From Neoechinorhynchus agilis (taxonomy: Eukaryota > Acanthocephala), in NCBI GenBank assembly GCA_051530055.1, contig CM121341.1:10850001-10914000 (forward strand): 64,000 nucleotides of DNA. Direction: 5' to 3'. A program made the position numbers and the translations under genes. Positions 45,934 to 57,748 of this stretch are shown here, one piece after another (the first letter of the stretch is position 1; each line of letters opens with the position of its first letter). Under the pieces are notes generated by a model. The model saw only the letters and a list, made by a program, of their open reading frames with translations. It did not search any database and had not been told where the DNA came from.

Positions 45934-47124
45934 GATGAACTTCCTCACTATATTAAGCTTGCATAAGTCCTCAAAAGTTACACGATTAGGCATACGCTTC
46001 AATATCTCGATCTTTACATCTTTACCAACTAAATCGAAAATCTTCGGTGATACCGACAAGTCGTTTACTCCAGAAATTCTAGAAAAGGCTCTAGTCTCAC
46101 TTATTATCAGTTTACCTCTCCTAATACTTTCAATAAATATTTCTTTGTAAAAACGAATCATTCACCGACCCCACAAACCTTCATTACCCCCTGCCTCTGC
46201 AATTCTTGCATTACGATAAAATGAACGCGCCGTTTTCGACGGTCTGTGCCGCCTTATGTGCGAAAAATTACTAAATTCCTCGAAGTTGCTACAGATATCA
46301 TCTTATTTAAATTTTCCAATTTTACAGTCGAAAATTTGCAGATATCAGCCCGCAAGCAATTGTTAAAATTAACTAACCTGATCGAAACATTCCAAACGAC
46401 TCTTGATTTAAGATCCATAATTCCCTACTCAAATATAATCAAATCGAGTCCCATCCTAAGTTGTTCAAGAAACTGCCCCAACACTCTCACCTGAATATTT
46501 AACTCTTTTTTTACATATAACGTCCAAAAAAGAATTTACAGATTTTGTAAAATTATGAAGCAATGGGAAAGGAGTGAGGTGAAAAATGTATTCTTCGTCC
46601 CAATGTGAGAAACCACTCAACCCGTTGGAGTTTAAGTCACCCACAATAATGTCTGGATCCCATGTCTTAAACAACTCCTCTCTGTTATTCTTAGACCATG
46701 TAAGTCTTCTTGGCACAACATATAAATTAGCCATAATCCATCTACCACTAAGACGATATGAATCACCCATACCCTTGATCGCTATTAATTGGACCGCAAA
46801 ATACTCGTGCTTTACCTGAAATAAAAGCTCAGGTCTAAATCTCTTATGAACATAAGACTGTAGTCCACCTGAAAAACCAATATTATTATGGATTACTCCA
46901 CCTCCACTGGGCATTAATGTAAATGATATCATATCGCCTCTAATAACAAGATTCATACTTCCCCTTTCTTGAAAGCAAATAACGTCCGCATCATCTAGTC
47001 GACCCGCTAAACAAATATTCTCTGACAAAACCAAGGCTATGGATACATTATAAGAAATTGAAATAAAATTATTCGTCATACAAGTAAGTAAATTAAACAT
47101 TAAAAATTAACCATTTTAAAATAT

Positions 47125-48411
47125 TTAGCGACAACGACTTTTATGCCGACCATTAACATGCCTACCCATCTTTCTAATCGGGCCATGCGATGACAACCCA
47201 TCCTCCTTATTATCAGGTTCATCCTCTTTTTCACCTGATGCACACCTCTTACCCATCATCAATTTCTCCTGAACCTGTTTAATTACCTCATCCACCTGCT
47301 TACTATTTTCCGTCTTCTTGACCAAAGCAACCATATTTAATAAATCACAAATTATTTTATCCTTCTCCTCGAGTTTTTTATTTAAATTATCCACCCTCTC
47401 TTTAAGTACTTCTAACTCCTCCTTAACCTCATCTTCTACCTGAAAACTATTTCTCCTAACCTTATCCTCTCCTTGAGGACCATTTTCCCCCATATTACTA
47501 CCATCCACCTTTTCCACCTTCCGTTTAAACCAACTATTATAATCACCTGGCTTCGCCATTTTCCAGTAACTAACCGTTGCCGTACATGTACGCCTATATG
47601 CCTCATGATTTCCTAAACAACTTGCACATTTAACTGAACCCAAAGTACTGCAATTAATTGTGTTGTGAGGGCCACCACATCTCATACATTTAGCCTGACT
47701 GGCACATTGGAAACTTGTATGCCCCCATTTGCAGCAATTTGTGCATTGAGTTAAAACGTAATCATAAATCGACTCCGACTGGCGGGATACGAAATTAATC
47801 CAATATGCCATAGAACCAAAATATCTTTCCTGGACCTTGTCTACCTCATCCTGCGAGCCCGATACAAGTAAGGAATAAGGCTCCGAAGAAGGACTCCTTT
47901 TCAAATATTTAATTGGCACAATACCAAAAGTGTTTTGGAATAATATAAACTCATCTTTCGACATATTCGGCGGAGGGTTTAGCACTAAAACTGACACTTT
48001 CCTTGATATATTTTTATACCTAATATTTTTACTACGAAGAAGCTCCTCAAATAGTTTCATTCCTTCAACTTCCAAGAAAATCATTAGCACCGCCCACTTG
48101 GTCCTAAAACATTTTTTAATCGGATATCATCTGTCACCACTAAAGTTATTAGGTTTTAAACCTTTCGAAAAGTATATCTTCGTTAAATCACTTGCCCTTA
48201 AATCTCCTAAATCCTCTTTATTAATTTTTAACACAAAATCATCTCTCCTTCTCGGCAACCGAAAAACACCTCTAAACACTGAATCAGAACATTCACCGTG
48301 ATGGGGGATCGACAGCCCACTACTCTCCAAAACAACCTCCTTCATGACGCTATCCTTCAACATAACCTCCAAATCACCTTCCCCATCGCTAACCTTATAA
48401 TCCACATCCAT
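47125..48411 (-). mobile_element. LINE-A ORF1 (B right arm)
   Basis: Minus-strand partner of 30986-32271: N-terminal 94-aa frame from ATG 48411 (48411-48127), then the 321-aa frame 48090-47125 with the same knuckles and coiled coil. Two residue differences from the left-arm frame (one in the coiled coil, one near residue 260). Confidence 0.87.
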
Positions 48412-48602
48412 CTTTCCCCCTCCATAGTCATCCGGAGGTCATGGATCAATGGAATCTTGATTATTTTGATCATTTTGATCATTGTTCGGAGCACAACTTT
48501 TTTGACAAAAAAATTACGCGAAATATATGAGGCTGATGGTTGATTCGATTTACCATCGTACCGAATACGAACGGAAGCGTCGCAACGCACGTGAGTAATA
48601 TT

Positions 48603-48629
48603 TTATTATTATTATTATTATTATTATTA
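48603..48629. repeat. (TTA)9 microsatellite
   Basis: Longer partner of the left-arm (TAA)6 at 30777-30794. Confidence 0.9.
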
Positions 48630-48664
48630 ATACAGGCATACTGTTAGTTTATGAGTTATTTTCT

Positions 48665-48904
48665 TTATATTGAGTTGATTCTAATAATCAATGTAAAAAG
48701 AAATATTTTGAAATCATTGGAAACGTCGTTTCCGATTAATGGTCTGCATTGCGGGTGAATCTTCTCTCCACAAAAACGACAGCTATTGCGTGAGTAGTGC
48801 AACACCGACAGTGTTTCGTGCCCTGGATCAGAGAAGTGAGACTCGATCTCCTTTTCAGTTTTTGCCACTGCTACCGGGGTCTCGGATGATATCGGAGTCT
48901 CCAT
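48665..48904 (-). CDS. 79-aa ORF next to the LTR (B right arm), unrecognised
   Basis: Same protein as 30502-30741, including the CRFCGEKIHPQC cluster. Confidence 0.3.
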   Translation of the reverse strand: METPISSETPVAVAKTEKEIESHFSDPGHETLSVLHYSRNSCRFCGEKIHPQCRPLIGNDVSNDFKIFLFTLIIRINSI

Positions 48905-49036
48905 TTACTGATAACGTTTTTATTGCCGAAAACCAAAAACCAACTCGGCTACGCGTATCACGCACACCAATGGACACTCACACGCACCACACACGCACGT
49001 CACCGATCGATTACTACCATCACATTTCTCCCTTTC

Positions 49037-50077
49037 TCAAGTACGAATCGTATGGTAGAACAGGTCGACGCCTGGTCCATGTACTTCGACGTGGTGGGAC
49101 CGATTCATCTTCAATGTGTTCCACTGGACTGTCTGGTAGTGTGACTTCTGATTCGAATCCAGGTCTATGTGTGTCACTTTTTCGTTCTCCTCTGCCGAAC
49201 TGGATTCCTTTTCTCTTATGAAATCCGTATTGCACCGTCGCTCCCGGCCATTATCGTCCTGCACGCCATACGACACTGGACCGTTTATCGCGACTAATTT
49301 TCCCGACCCCCACGGGCTTGCTTTATCCTTTTTGAACTGAATCGGTTGGTCCTCGTCGAACGTGCTCATCTTCTTTTCTGATCCCTTCCGATCACGCGCT
49401 GCTGCCAATCGTGGCTCTACCCTTGATTCGGTGTTGGGCTTGATGTTATCGAAGATAGTGTTCAATCTTCGACCAAGCATCATTGTGGCAGGTGCTATTC
49501 CGGTTGTAGCATGAGGCGTATTCCGGCAAGCCATCAGGAAAGCATTTATACTCTCCTTCGACATTCCTTCCCCCAATTTGCGCGTCCGTCGTTTCGATGT
49601 CGCTTGGCAAGGCCGTAAGTTCTAGGATGGTAGGGGCTCGCACGAATGTGTCTTATCTGACGCTCTTGACAAAACTTTCTGAAATCTTCTGACACAAATT
49701 GGGGTCCATTGTCCGACACTATGGACCGAGGCACTCCGAATCTGCTAAAACAACTCCGTAGACATTTGATCACTCTTTTCGACGTGCCGTTATTCCCCAA
49801 TGTCCACACCTCCGACCATTTGGTGCAAGCGTCTACTAGCACAAGATATACTATACCGTTGACGGGGCTAGCGAGGTCCACGTGTACACGCTTCCATGGA
49901 TTCGTTTTCCAATTCCGACTTAATAGTAGCGTTTCGGCCTTATTCGGTCGATTCGCTTGACACATCGAACATGTTCCTATCTTGCTTTTGATAGCATCCT
50001 CCATTTTCGGCCAATATTCATAATATCGACGAAGTGCTATCATCGCCTCCCGTCCAGGATGCCCGCTGTGCAATCTG
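49037..50077 (-). mobile_element. Gypsy 3' half: integrase (fossil, B right arm)
   Basis: Minus-strand partner of 29369-30388. Zinc-binding and core region in 50073-49546 (HSGHPGREAM, VHVDLASPVNG, SDNGPQF, SPYHP), C-terminal region in 49576-49037 (MMLGRRLNTIFDNI, RRSTWTRRRP). About one or two breaks, fewer than its partner. The LTR start lies just beyond 49037. Family: Gypsy, K02A2.6-like. Confidence 0.85.
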
Positions 50078-50080
50078 TCG

Positions 50081-50329
50081 ATGACAGTTACTCTTAGGAG
50101 TCGTGATATGGTTACATGTAAAGCGAACGAAAACGCACCGAGCCGTCTGGAAGTTGTGTTGTTTAAACATACTAGAAGAATTGTTCAAATGAGAAGTATT
50201 AAATATGCATTGAGAGCAATTGATGCACTGAGTAAAAACGACAAACGAGTTTTAAAGCGAAAGCTTAAACTGTTTAGAACAATAAGGAAATCAAAAAAGA
50301 TCCGATATTATAAACGAGACAAAAAGTGA
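50081..50329 (+). CDS. Small basic 82-aa ORF (third copy)
   Basis: Same as 267-515 apart from a couple of N-terminal residues (VTLRS for VILSS). Confidence 0.3.
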   Translation: MTVTLRSRDMVTCKANENAPSRLEVVLFKHTRRIVQMRSIKYALRAIDALSKNDKRVLKRKLKLFRTIRKSKKIRYYKRDKK

Positions 50330-50590
50330 TCGATTAGTCGTAAGTGTCATTAAAGTCGATATAGTTCTCTTAAAAACAACGAAAAGTGTTGCACTTTTTA
50401 ACTTTGACGATGATAAATTAGCGAGCCCGATTCGCCTAGTCATCGGCACAACAGTCATGAACAAGAAATTGGCGGATGATATATTAACCTTTGATTTTTG
50501 TATGTGTCATTTTTCCTAGTTAACGCTTACCGATTTCAATTTTTATCTTACTTGATGAGCCGAGATACTCATGTGCAATGCTTACTTGAT

Positions 50591-50920
50591 TCAAGGATCC
50601 GAGAGTCGTCCGCGAAATAAATGTTTCAACATGGTACCGCCATACATACTCAAATTGCGACTATGCTTTATTTTAGAAAAAATTATGAAACTATCACGCC
50701 TATCGATTACTGTATTACGTTCAATTTCCACTCTCGGTCGACCGTCCTTTTCTATTGCGTCTTCTACTGTGGTGCTTTTTTCGTCTTGGTTTCTCGTCAT
50801 TATTTTCATTAAAGCGATTTGCGCTCCGATCGCAGTAGTCGTTAACGTATTTTGTAATAATATCGGCATTTTTATTACCTTCCGCCGTACCGAGTATTCT
50901 AGAATTGTGAGCAGCTTCAA
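50591..50920 (-). CDS. Unit U ORF 2, 109 aa (copy 5)
   Basis: Identical to the copy 1 frame; overlaps U ORF 1. Confidence 0.3.
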   Translation of the reverse strand: MKLLTILEYSVRRKVIKMPILLQNTLTTTAIGAQIALMKIMTRNQDEKSTTVEDAIEKDGRPRVEIERNTVIDRRDSFIIFSKIKHSRNLSMYGGTMLKHLFRGRLSDP

Positions 50921-51212
50921 GGAGATAATGCATGCAAAGTTCCTCCTTTTTCAAAAGATCGACGAATATACCCTTATAAAACTGCAAACAAAGTCCAATG
51001 AGACTGGAATTCACGAACCCATTGAAGACTCTTGACGCAAAATTGTTTTGTTGATTCGCTTGGATTTTGTAATTAAATTGTGGCATCGCTTGAAATGAAT
51101 ATTGTTGATCACAAGGATGGAAGTATGAGCTCGGATGAATAAAGACCTCCGGCATCGTAACGTTTGTCATTGAAGGCGGATATAGCACCAAACAAGGATT
51201 ACAAAAGTGCAT
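50721..51212 (-). CDS. Unit U ORF 1, 163 aa (copy 5)
   Basis: Two residue differences from copy 1 (Y7C; V to A near residue 100). Confidence 0.45.
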   Translation of the reverse strand: MHFCNPCLVLYPPSMTNVTMPEVFIHPSSYFHPCDQQYSFQAMPQFNYKIQANQQNNFASRVFNGFVNSSLIGLCLQFYKGIFVDLLKKEELCMHYLLEAAHNSRILGTAEGNKNADIITKYVNDYCDRSANRFNENNDEKPRRKKHHSRRRNRKGRSTESGN

Positions 51213-51768
51213 CGGCGAGGGATTGTGAGTCTAAGAACCCATCAACCGGGAAAATAGGCGGAACATAAACAAATAATTAGAGCGTAACATTGAATTGTTT
51301 TGTAAACAACTCGATTTGTTTTTCGGCAAATTACGGTATTTATCAGCAAATGTCCGTATTCGAGTGAACCCAAAGAATTAATTGGCCTTTCTAAAGCGCT
51401 GTTTTAATTAAAAAAGCAAAAGATATTTGCAGGGGATTGGCTTCAGTATTTTTCACGAGAAATAAAGTTAATTCCAAATCCCAGTAGTTTACGAGATTTC
51501 TAACTAGCAAATTCTATTACCGATTTAAATCGGATTTCATCAAAACTTAAACTTTGGTCACTACGTTGCGTCCTAACGAATTGGATTTTAGACGTCTAAC
51601 GTTGCTAATAAAATTTATAATTGCAATAGCTTGATTACTTAGTCACAAAAATTGACATTGAACTGAATCCTGCGAGATCACTCTGCACCTGTTACATCTT
51701 CTAGGAAGCTTTATTTTCGACTCAAATGTGGAAAAAGAGATTGCCAATCTTCAACTGCAAGTTTCGGT

Positions 51769-53575
51769 TCACATTTCTTTAAAATTATATGACGAAAAGA
51801 AACCGCTAATTTTGGCGTGCGATGCAAGTGACTATGGTATTGGAGCCGCCTTATTTCAGGCCGATGGTCATGGACCCAGGGAAGCGCCAATCATGTTGAC
51901 ATCACGAAAACTTAATCCCACGGAAGTGCGATATGCTACCATAGACAAAGAAGCCTTAGCCATCGTGCACGCAATCATGCGTTTTCATAAATACCTTTAT
52001 GGGCGGCATTTTGTGTTAGAAACTGATCACCAACCGTTAAAGCACATATTCGGGTACCAGAGGGACCTCAGCAAGATGACCAACGGAAGCTTAGTGCGTT
52101 GGGCGATAATGCTAAACGAATATAACTTCGATATAAGATACGTTAAAGGAAAAACAAATTTGTATACTGACTGCTTATCGAGATTACCGAACGATCAGAA
52201 GAAATTTACTGTTAATTCAGTAGATGTAAAGTTACTAGCTGCAAATCACCAACAACGCGTTGAGGAGATACAGTTGTCGCGAAAAACGCTCGAGTTAGCA
52301 ACTAAGCAGGATCGGACGTTCAAAAAGCTGCGGCAGCAATTGAAATACGGCTGGTCATCTAAAATGGACAGAGTTGATGATGCATACTGGAACCGGAGGG
52401 ACGAATTGGCGGAGGAAAACGGCCTTATGTTATATCAACATAAGCTCGTTATTCCGAAATGTTTGCGATTGAAGGTACTCGAAAACCTCCACAAGGGACA
52501 CCCGGGAATTGAGTCGATGAAAAGACTCAGTAGACATGTTGTGTGGTGGCCACGAATTGGGGACGACATTGAGAGGTACGTGGGAAGATGCACACATTGT
52601 CAAAAATCGAGATCCGCGATGCCGAAATAGTCACTGTTCAGATGGGACATACCACGCCGTGTGTGGAACCGGTTACATTTGGATTTGGCGGGCCCAATAA
52701 AGAACAAGATGTTCCTGATTCTGGTTGATGCTACAAGCAAATGGGTGGAGATATGGAATTTGGGTGAAAAGTCGACTACATCGAATATCATATACAATCT
52801 TAAAGATTGTTTTGCGAGGTTTGGCGTGCCCAATACAATCATCACGGACAATGGGCCTCAATTCAAATCGGAAGAGTTTGAGCAATTCTGTTCGAATAGA
52901 GGAATCAAGCACGGTTCAACAAGTCCGTACCACCCGCAAACGAATGGCCTCGCGGAACGTATGGTGGGAACGTTCAAACGAAGGACCAAGAGCGACGATG
53001 GAAAGGTGACACAAGAAGAGCTTTGGGATTTTCTGTTGAGTTATCGGAATACGGAGAACAGTATGACAGGGATTTCGCCCGCGCGCGTTATGATGGGACG
53101 GCAATTGCCCTCGATTTTCGATAATTTAAAAAATCACGAGTCAGTCGCGGAAAAGTATACGAGGGAAGATGACCATAAGAGGAAATTCAGGGAATTCGAG
53201 AAAGGGCAAGCGATTTGGTTTAAAAGACCTATTGATCAGACGTGGAACGAAGGCGAGATAACGGATAGAAGCGGCCCTGTTTCATATACGATCGAAGATA
53301 GTAATCAGAGAGAGCACAGGATTCACGGAGACTTTTTAAAGTACAGAGAAGAAGAAGCTGAATCCGGAAAAGAGGAGGAAGGGAATAAGATGGGAAACAG
53401 CTCACCGATCGAAGACAAGCGAGACGAGAAAGAAGACGATCCAAAATTACAGAGATTGGAAGACGATCCATTATTAGAAAGATCCGAACCTGAACATACT
53501 ATTGCTCTTCGAAGAAGTACACGTACCAGACGCCCGCCAGAAGTTTGGAGACGATAAGGGGGAGATGTCAAGAGT
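51769..53575 (+). mobile_element. Gypsy 3' half: RNase H and integrase (fossil)
   Basis: The first frame (to 52630) holds RNase H (ILACDASDYGIGAALFQ, IDKEALAIVHA, LETDHQPLKHIFG, YVKGKTNLYTDCLSRLP) and the integrase zinc-binding region (HKGHPGIESM, CTHCQ). The second (52661-53557) holds the core (HLDLAGPI, ITDNGPQFKSEEF, SPYHPQTNGLAERM), the C-terminal domain and a basic RRSTRTRRPPEVW tail. Family: Gypsy, K02A2.6-like. The RT and gag are absent; the 5' edge is cut by unit U. About one break; the best-preserved Gypsy in the window, so probably young. Confidence 0.88.
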
Positions 53576-53650
53576 TATCCCCGAAAGAATCATATACGTA
53601 GTGCATGCGAACATAGGTTGTGAACGTGTGTGGTGTGCGCGCTACATCGA
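53576..53650 (+). mobile_element. Probable Gypsy 3' LTR start
   Basis: A purine tract (aagggggaga) is followed by TGTCAAGAGTTATCC, a typical LTR start, with AATAAA at about 53649. The LTR end is not defined; dispersed repeat S follows. Confidence 0.5.
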
Positions 53651-53664
53651 ATAAAACATGACAC

Positions 53665-53812
53665 ACATGTTTCCAGGAGCAAACTGGAGAAATCACCCAG
53701 TTGCTTTGCCAAATAATGCCGAGTATCTTGACTTGATGTTATCAATTGCAGGATACAAGGAGTAGCGACCTTAGCCGAACGAACGATTTCGTATACCAGA
53801 TTGAAAAATATA
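53665..53812. repeat. Dispersed repeat S, third copy
   Basis: Direct relative of 13523-13700, with an internal 30-bp gap. Its position next to an LTR start suggests S may be LTR-derived or a preferred neighbour. Confidence 0.75.
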
Positions 53813-53879
53813 CTTGGCGAGGATATCTCTAACTTTCCTTTTGCCCTATGTGATTTAGATTTGAGAATAAATTGGCCCA

Positions 53880-54340
53880 TTCGTTTAACAGATTCATGTA
53901 AAGAAGGTACAAAAAGAATCTAATGTCGCTATTGCAGCATCGTAGTTTGATTCCTTTACCACTACAGTGAGATCATCCGCATACAAAGTCAAACAAGGGC
54001 GAAGTATTCAATTCTGCACAATAAACTGTGTTACCATGACAAAGAGGATAGGTGAAAGCGGTGATCTTTCAGGGGCGCCTATAGTTGGGTAGAAAAAGCA
54101 CTTTTGTAAATCATCTTGGAAATAAAAGTGCTTGGACCTCAGATTGTTGTTAACCCGAGCGATGATGTTATAGGAAAAACTAAACAGTCCAATCCGACGT
54201 TATCACAGGCTTTTGTGATATCGAAAGTGATTGATATGTTCGTAGACCGGACATCGTAGGTAAAGTATTGGATAATCTCTTTTATCACGGTATGAACTGA
54301 CTTTCCGGGATTACTGGAATTTTCCTCTGAATACATTATT
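53880..54340 (-). mobile_element. LINE-B RT remnant
   Basis: The minus strand reads NPGKSVHTVIKEIIQYF and ITFDITKACDNV (motif A region) in 54336-54139, then lower down SPLSPILF and LYADDLTV (motif C, about 53955-53990). These match the LINE-B RT at 38260-38745. Strongly decayed with several breaks. Confidence 0.7.
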
Positions 54341-54429
54341 AGATTTCCAACGAAAAAACCAAATGCTTAAAAGCTCCATCTCTTTCGTCAGCATCCTCTC
54401 TCGCGTGAACGTCCTCAAAAGTCGAAAAC

Positions 54430-56734
54430 AATTGGCGATACAATTAAATCTTCATCGCCGCGCTCACCTTCATGGCTGGTAAAAGTCCCGTAACCCAGCC
54501 TCTAAGAGAATCACCTGTTCGCCAAAAAATATCTTTCTTCAAAAAAAACGTAGAGAAATGGTTGCTAGAATGTAAACCGGACTTGATACTGGGGGACTTT
54601 AACTCAAATGGAGCGGTGGCACTGAATCACTGGTCTTCGAACTATAACGTTCATATGCCGAGCTCACCCACCTTCCATTCGAAAAACTCCCACCCTTATT
54701 TAGACCTTTTGTTCTCCCGGAAGGAATTAAACTTGGTGGCAAATGTTACCGGACAATTTTTTGATAACAAAAAAGTGGGCCATGACATGCTAATATATAG
54801 TCCAGGTTCCTATGGACTGAGAACAAAAGTCGATTTTTAGTCTTGCGGCCATTAAGCTTTTTAATGAAATCTTATAATCTCTGATAAATGATAAAGGTAT
54901 GGTTTCTATGGGGACATATAACAGCATAGTATCGATTGCTGCAAAAAAATTACAAATTACTGTTAGGCCAGTTAGGAGTAATCGTGCTTTTGTACCAAAT
55001 GCAGCGAACTACCACATCACACGAATTTGCGAAGCCAAAGGAGATTCTCTGGGTTCTCAGTACTGGATGGGGAAATTTTATAAAAATTTATATTGGGAGA
55101 GTATAGAAAAAGATAGGTTAAATCTATCAATTTCAAGCATTTCTGCAGAAAAAATTCTGGGACATAATTTTAGAGAAAAAGAGAACTGACTGGAAAATGA
55201 AAGCAGCCTCTTGGATAGGGGAAATTTCATACACTAATGTAATAGAAAGGATTTTATTCCACCATATCTTGGGGGCCAAAAAAACCCATACATATGGCCT
55301 GAGAATGAAAAATGTTCCTTCGGGAATATAAATATAGAACAGGTACTTAAAAGTTGGAAGGGCAACTCTTCTTTGGCCATGGATGGAAAAGATGTCTCTC
55401 CTAAGGTAATGGATATGCTAGATGAAAGAAATAAAGTTGTATTTTGGACTAAAATGGATAAGAACTTGTCCTTTTTTGAACTAATGAAATTTAACATAGT
55501 GAAGAAGGTGATAATTCCAAAAAATAAGAACAGAATAATGTCTCCAACGGAGGTGCGTTTTATCGCAATTCAAAACGCAGTTATTTCTATTATGGAAAGA
55601 TGCTTGAATAATACCCTTATGGATTTATTATCGAAAAGAAAAAAGATCCCAAATATCTTTCACGGTTTTATAAAGGGCAAAAGCGTAAACACTTTATTGA
55701 CAGAACATCATAGATTGAACAGTACTCACTCAAAGGTTCACAAAGCAGTAGTTCAATTAGATATTAGCAGAGCGTTTGATGCTATAGATAGAGGTTTTAT
55801 ATACGAAGCATGTCGCAACATGAAGCTTCCGAGAAATTTATTGGAACAAATAAAATTCCTTATGGAATCTAAACCTTATTTTGTAGAGATGGATCCCAGC
55901 TCTGAAAATTTTTACACTAAATATGGAGTACCCCAGGGATCTCCCCTATCATCAACTCTGTTTCTGATTGGGATGATAAAAATCATGAAGGATCTCAAAA
56001 GGGAGCTGAACGGTTTCAATTTTTTGGTATACGCAGACGATATCTTTATTTTTATTCATCATAAAATCAAAGAGCGTGCATGTAGAATGATTGAGTACGG
56101 AATTTGTAAAATTAATGAAGCAATGAAAATGGCGAATCTAGCGATCAACAGAGCAAAGACGAACCTCATCCCAATAACGGACTCAAGCGCTGCGAGACTA
56201 AAACTTCTAAAAGCGATGCGTGAAGACAAAAATTTGGAAGGGTTAAAAATCATGACAAGGACTCGAATTCTGGGAATAAACTTTCCCGCTTTAAACAAAA
56301 GTACGATTACAAACTCAGCACTTGGATCTACATACAAAAAGATAAAGATGGTCTGTAAAAGAATGAAGCATCTCGGGATCGAGAAATGTTTTCCAATTCA
56401 AATTTTGAAAACTATGGCTGCATCATCTTTCTGTTTTTTAGGCAGAGGAAGGCCACCGGATATGGGACTTCACTTTGCAACCAACTTGATTAAACGGATA
56501 ACTGCATTCTGCCGATTAGTGAATGAGAAGGCAGCCATGGAAATAAACTCATTCCTCAAACGTATTTTTATACAAAACATATGGAAGTACTCAATGGCCA
56601 AGAAAAAAGCACGAATACAAATAGAGCAAGGAAATTACTACTTTGAATACACACACGGAATGTCACGTCTAAAGATTGAAGAAACAATCCAAATCAATCG
56701 ACAAAAATGGAGTCCGTATCTGAAAAGGTTTTAG
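54430..56734 (+). mobile_element. LINE-A ORF2 with intact 453-aa RT frame
   Basis: Truncated endonuclease (54472-54840: LILGDFNSNGAVALNHW, SHPYLDLLFSRKELN, VGHDML), then the linker (54899-55189), then an intact 453-aa frame (55373-56734) with the whole RT. That frame has LSFFELMKFNIVKKVIIP, VRFIAIQNAVIS, HGFIKGKSVNTLL, VVQLDISRAFDAID (motif A), GVPQGSPLSSTLF (motif B), FLVYADDIFIFI (motif C), NLAINRAKTNLIP (D), TRILGINF, then SALGSTY and FLGRGRPPDMG. The catalytic YADD is present. It is clearly related to, but diverged from, the B-arm LINE-A, so it is a separate subfamily. The first part of the endonuclease is missing. Confidence 0.88.
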
Positions 56735-57119
56735 TTCTTCACTCTCTAACATGTGGCTGGATCTTGAGATCGATCATGAAGCTGATGGAGAGCGGAAAGA
56801 ACAAAAACAACTACCTAAAACATTTGCAACTGAAATTCGGATAAAAAATTAGGATATATCGAGAAACATTTTGTACACGCCGTTATATATAAAAATGGTC
56901 ACCCAATATCATGGGATCTTCTGGATATTTACAAAATCAAATCAACCACATACAACCCAACCCTAATAACTTTCCTTATTTGGAGCTCCCGACGAAAAAA
57001 TAGCCGTTTATTATCTTGCTAAAAACCAATCCCATACAACTTATAGACATGATACATCACCGATTCCTCTCATCCTGATTAAAAACCATAACTGATGACA
57101 AGAAGCACATCAAATCTAT
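56735..57119. other. LINE-A 3' flank, no gene recognised
   Basis: AT-rich sequence with no long frame and no clear poly-A tail. Probably the LINE 3' untranslated region plus the junction with the next fragment. Confidence 0.5.
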
Positions 57120-57610
57120 TACATGCTTTGCTGGAGCTTGAAAATATATTTCAGCGACAATCTCTTTAGCCAACAATTCGTGGGATTTGTGAATTCTCAC
57201 TGCGATCTAACAGGAGTGGATATTATCGAAACAAATATCGAATCAGCATTCATCGCTACCGGAATATCACCTAGTATAGAAAACGACGATCGGAAAAGTT
57301 TTGAGGAAAAATTCAAATGTAAGATTCGGTTTTTCCTGAAATCTAAAAAGAACTGGATTTTCAATTCATGTTCTAACAACTCGAAGTAGATGCTTTCAGG
57401 GTACGGAGATTAAATTTTTCACCAACGAGATCTCTCGTCAGGACGATTTCTATTACTCACGTTGTTCAGGATGTCAGAAATGGGGCCATTGGGCTCAAAA
57501 ATGTCCCACCAAGAAAATTACTTTCCTTTATTGTGCATTAAATAACAGTAGTGACAATTGCCCCAGAACAGCAAAGAGGTGCTCGAACTGTGGGTAGAAT
57601 GGCCATTTCG
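57120..57610 (+). mobile_element. LINE-A ORF1 fragment with knuckles
   Basis: The frame at 57123-57389 resembles the LINE-A ORF1 central domain. After a frame change, CSGCQKWGHWAQKC and a second Cys-rich segment (about 57465-57600) give the knuckles. It is cut off before the coiled coil, where the GC-rich Gypsy begins. The fragment follows a LINE-A ORF2 in the same orientation, so it comes from another copy. Confidence 0.65.
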
Positions 57611-57748
57611 CTTTTTCGAAATCATGTTCAGAATTCAGGAAATATATGATTTGGACGCAGCAAAAGCATCTCGACAGTGCAATCAAGGGAACTGTATGGC
57701 AGCACAAACGATCCTCCAAGACAAACCTCGCAGCGTAGGTCATTTATG

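Larger units (their letters stand above)
44324..47100 (-). mobile_element. LINE-A ORF2: endonuclease and RT, broken (B right arm)
   Basis: Minus-strand partner of 32282-34659. Endonuclease 47100-46465 (ISYNVSIAL, DVICFQERG, VGDLNSNG), RT linker 46161-45930, motif A/B frame 45306-45067, motif C and C-terminal frame 45061-44324 (FYADDIFFF, GRGRPPEV). A retroposon (45519-45918) interrupts the linker. The remaining breaks largely coincide with those of the left copy, so this LINE was already damaged before the duplication. Confidence 0.83.
42190..51768. repeat. Inverted repeat B, right arm
   Basis: Reverse-complement partner of 27678-36796, separated from it by a 5.4-kb spacer (36797-42189). It is longer mainly because of the 400-bp retroposon at 45519-45918 and a few small indels (33 bp in Gypsy, 9 bp in a microsatellite). 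Confidence 0.93.
50439..51768 (-). repeat. Repeat unit U, copy 5
   Basis: Outer end of inverted repeat B on the right. Direct repeat of 625-1953 (offset about 49814). Abuts Gypsy RNase H at 51769. Confidence 0.8.
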
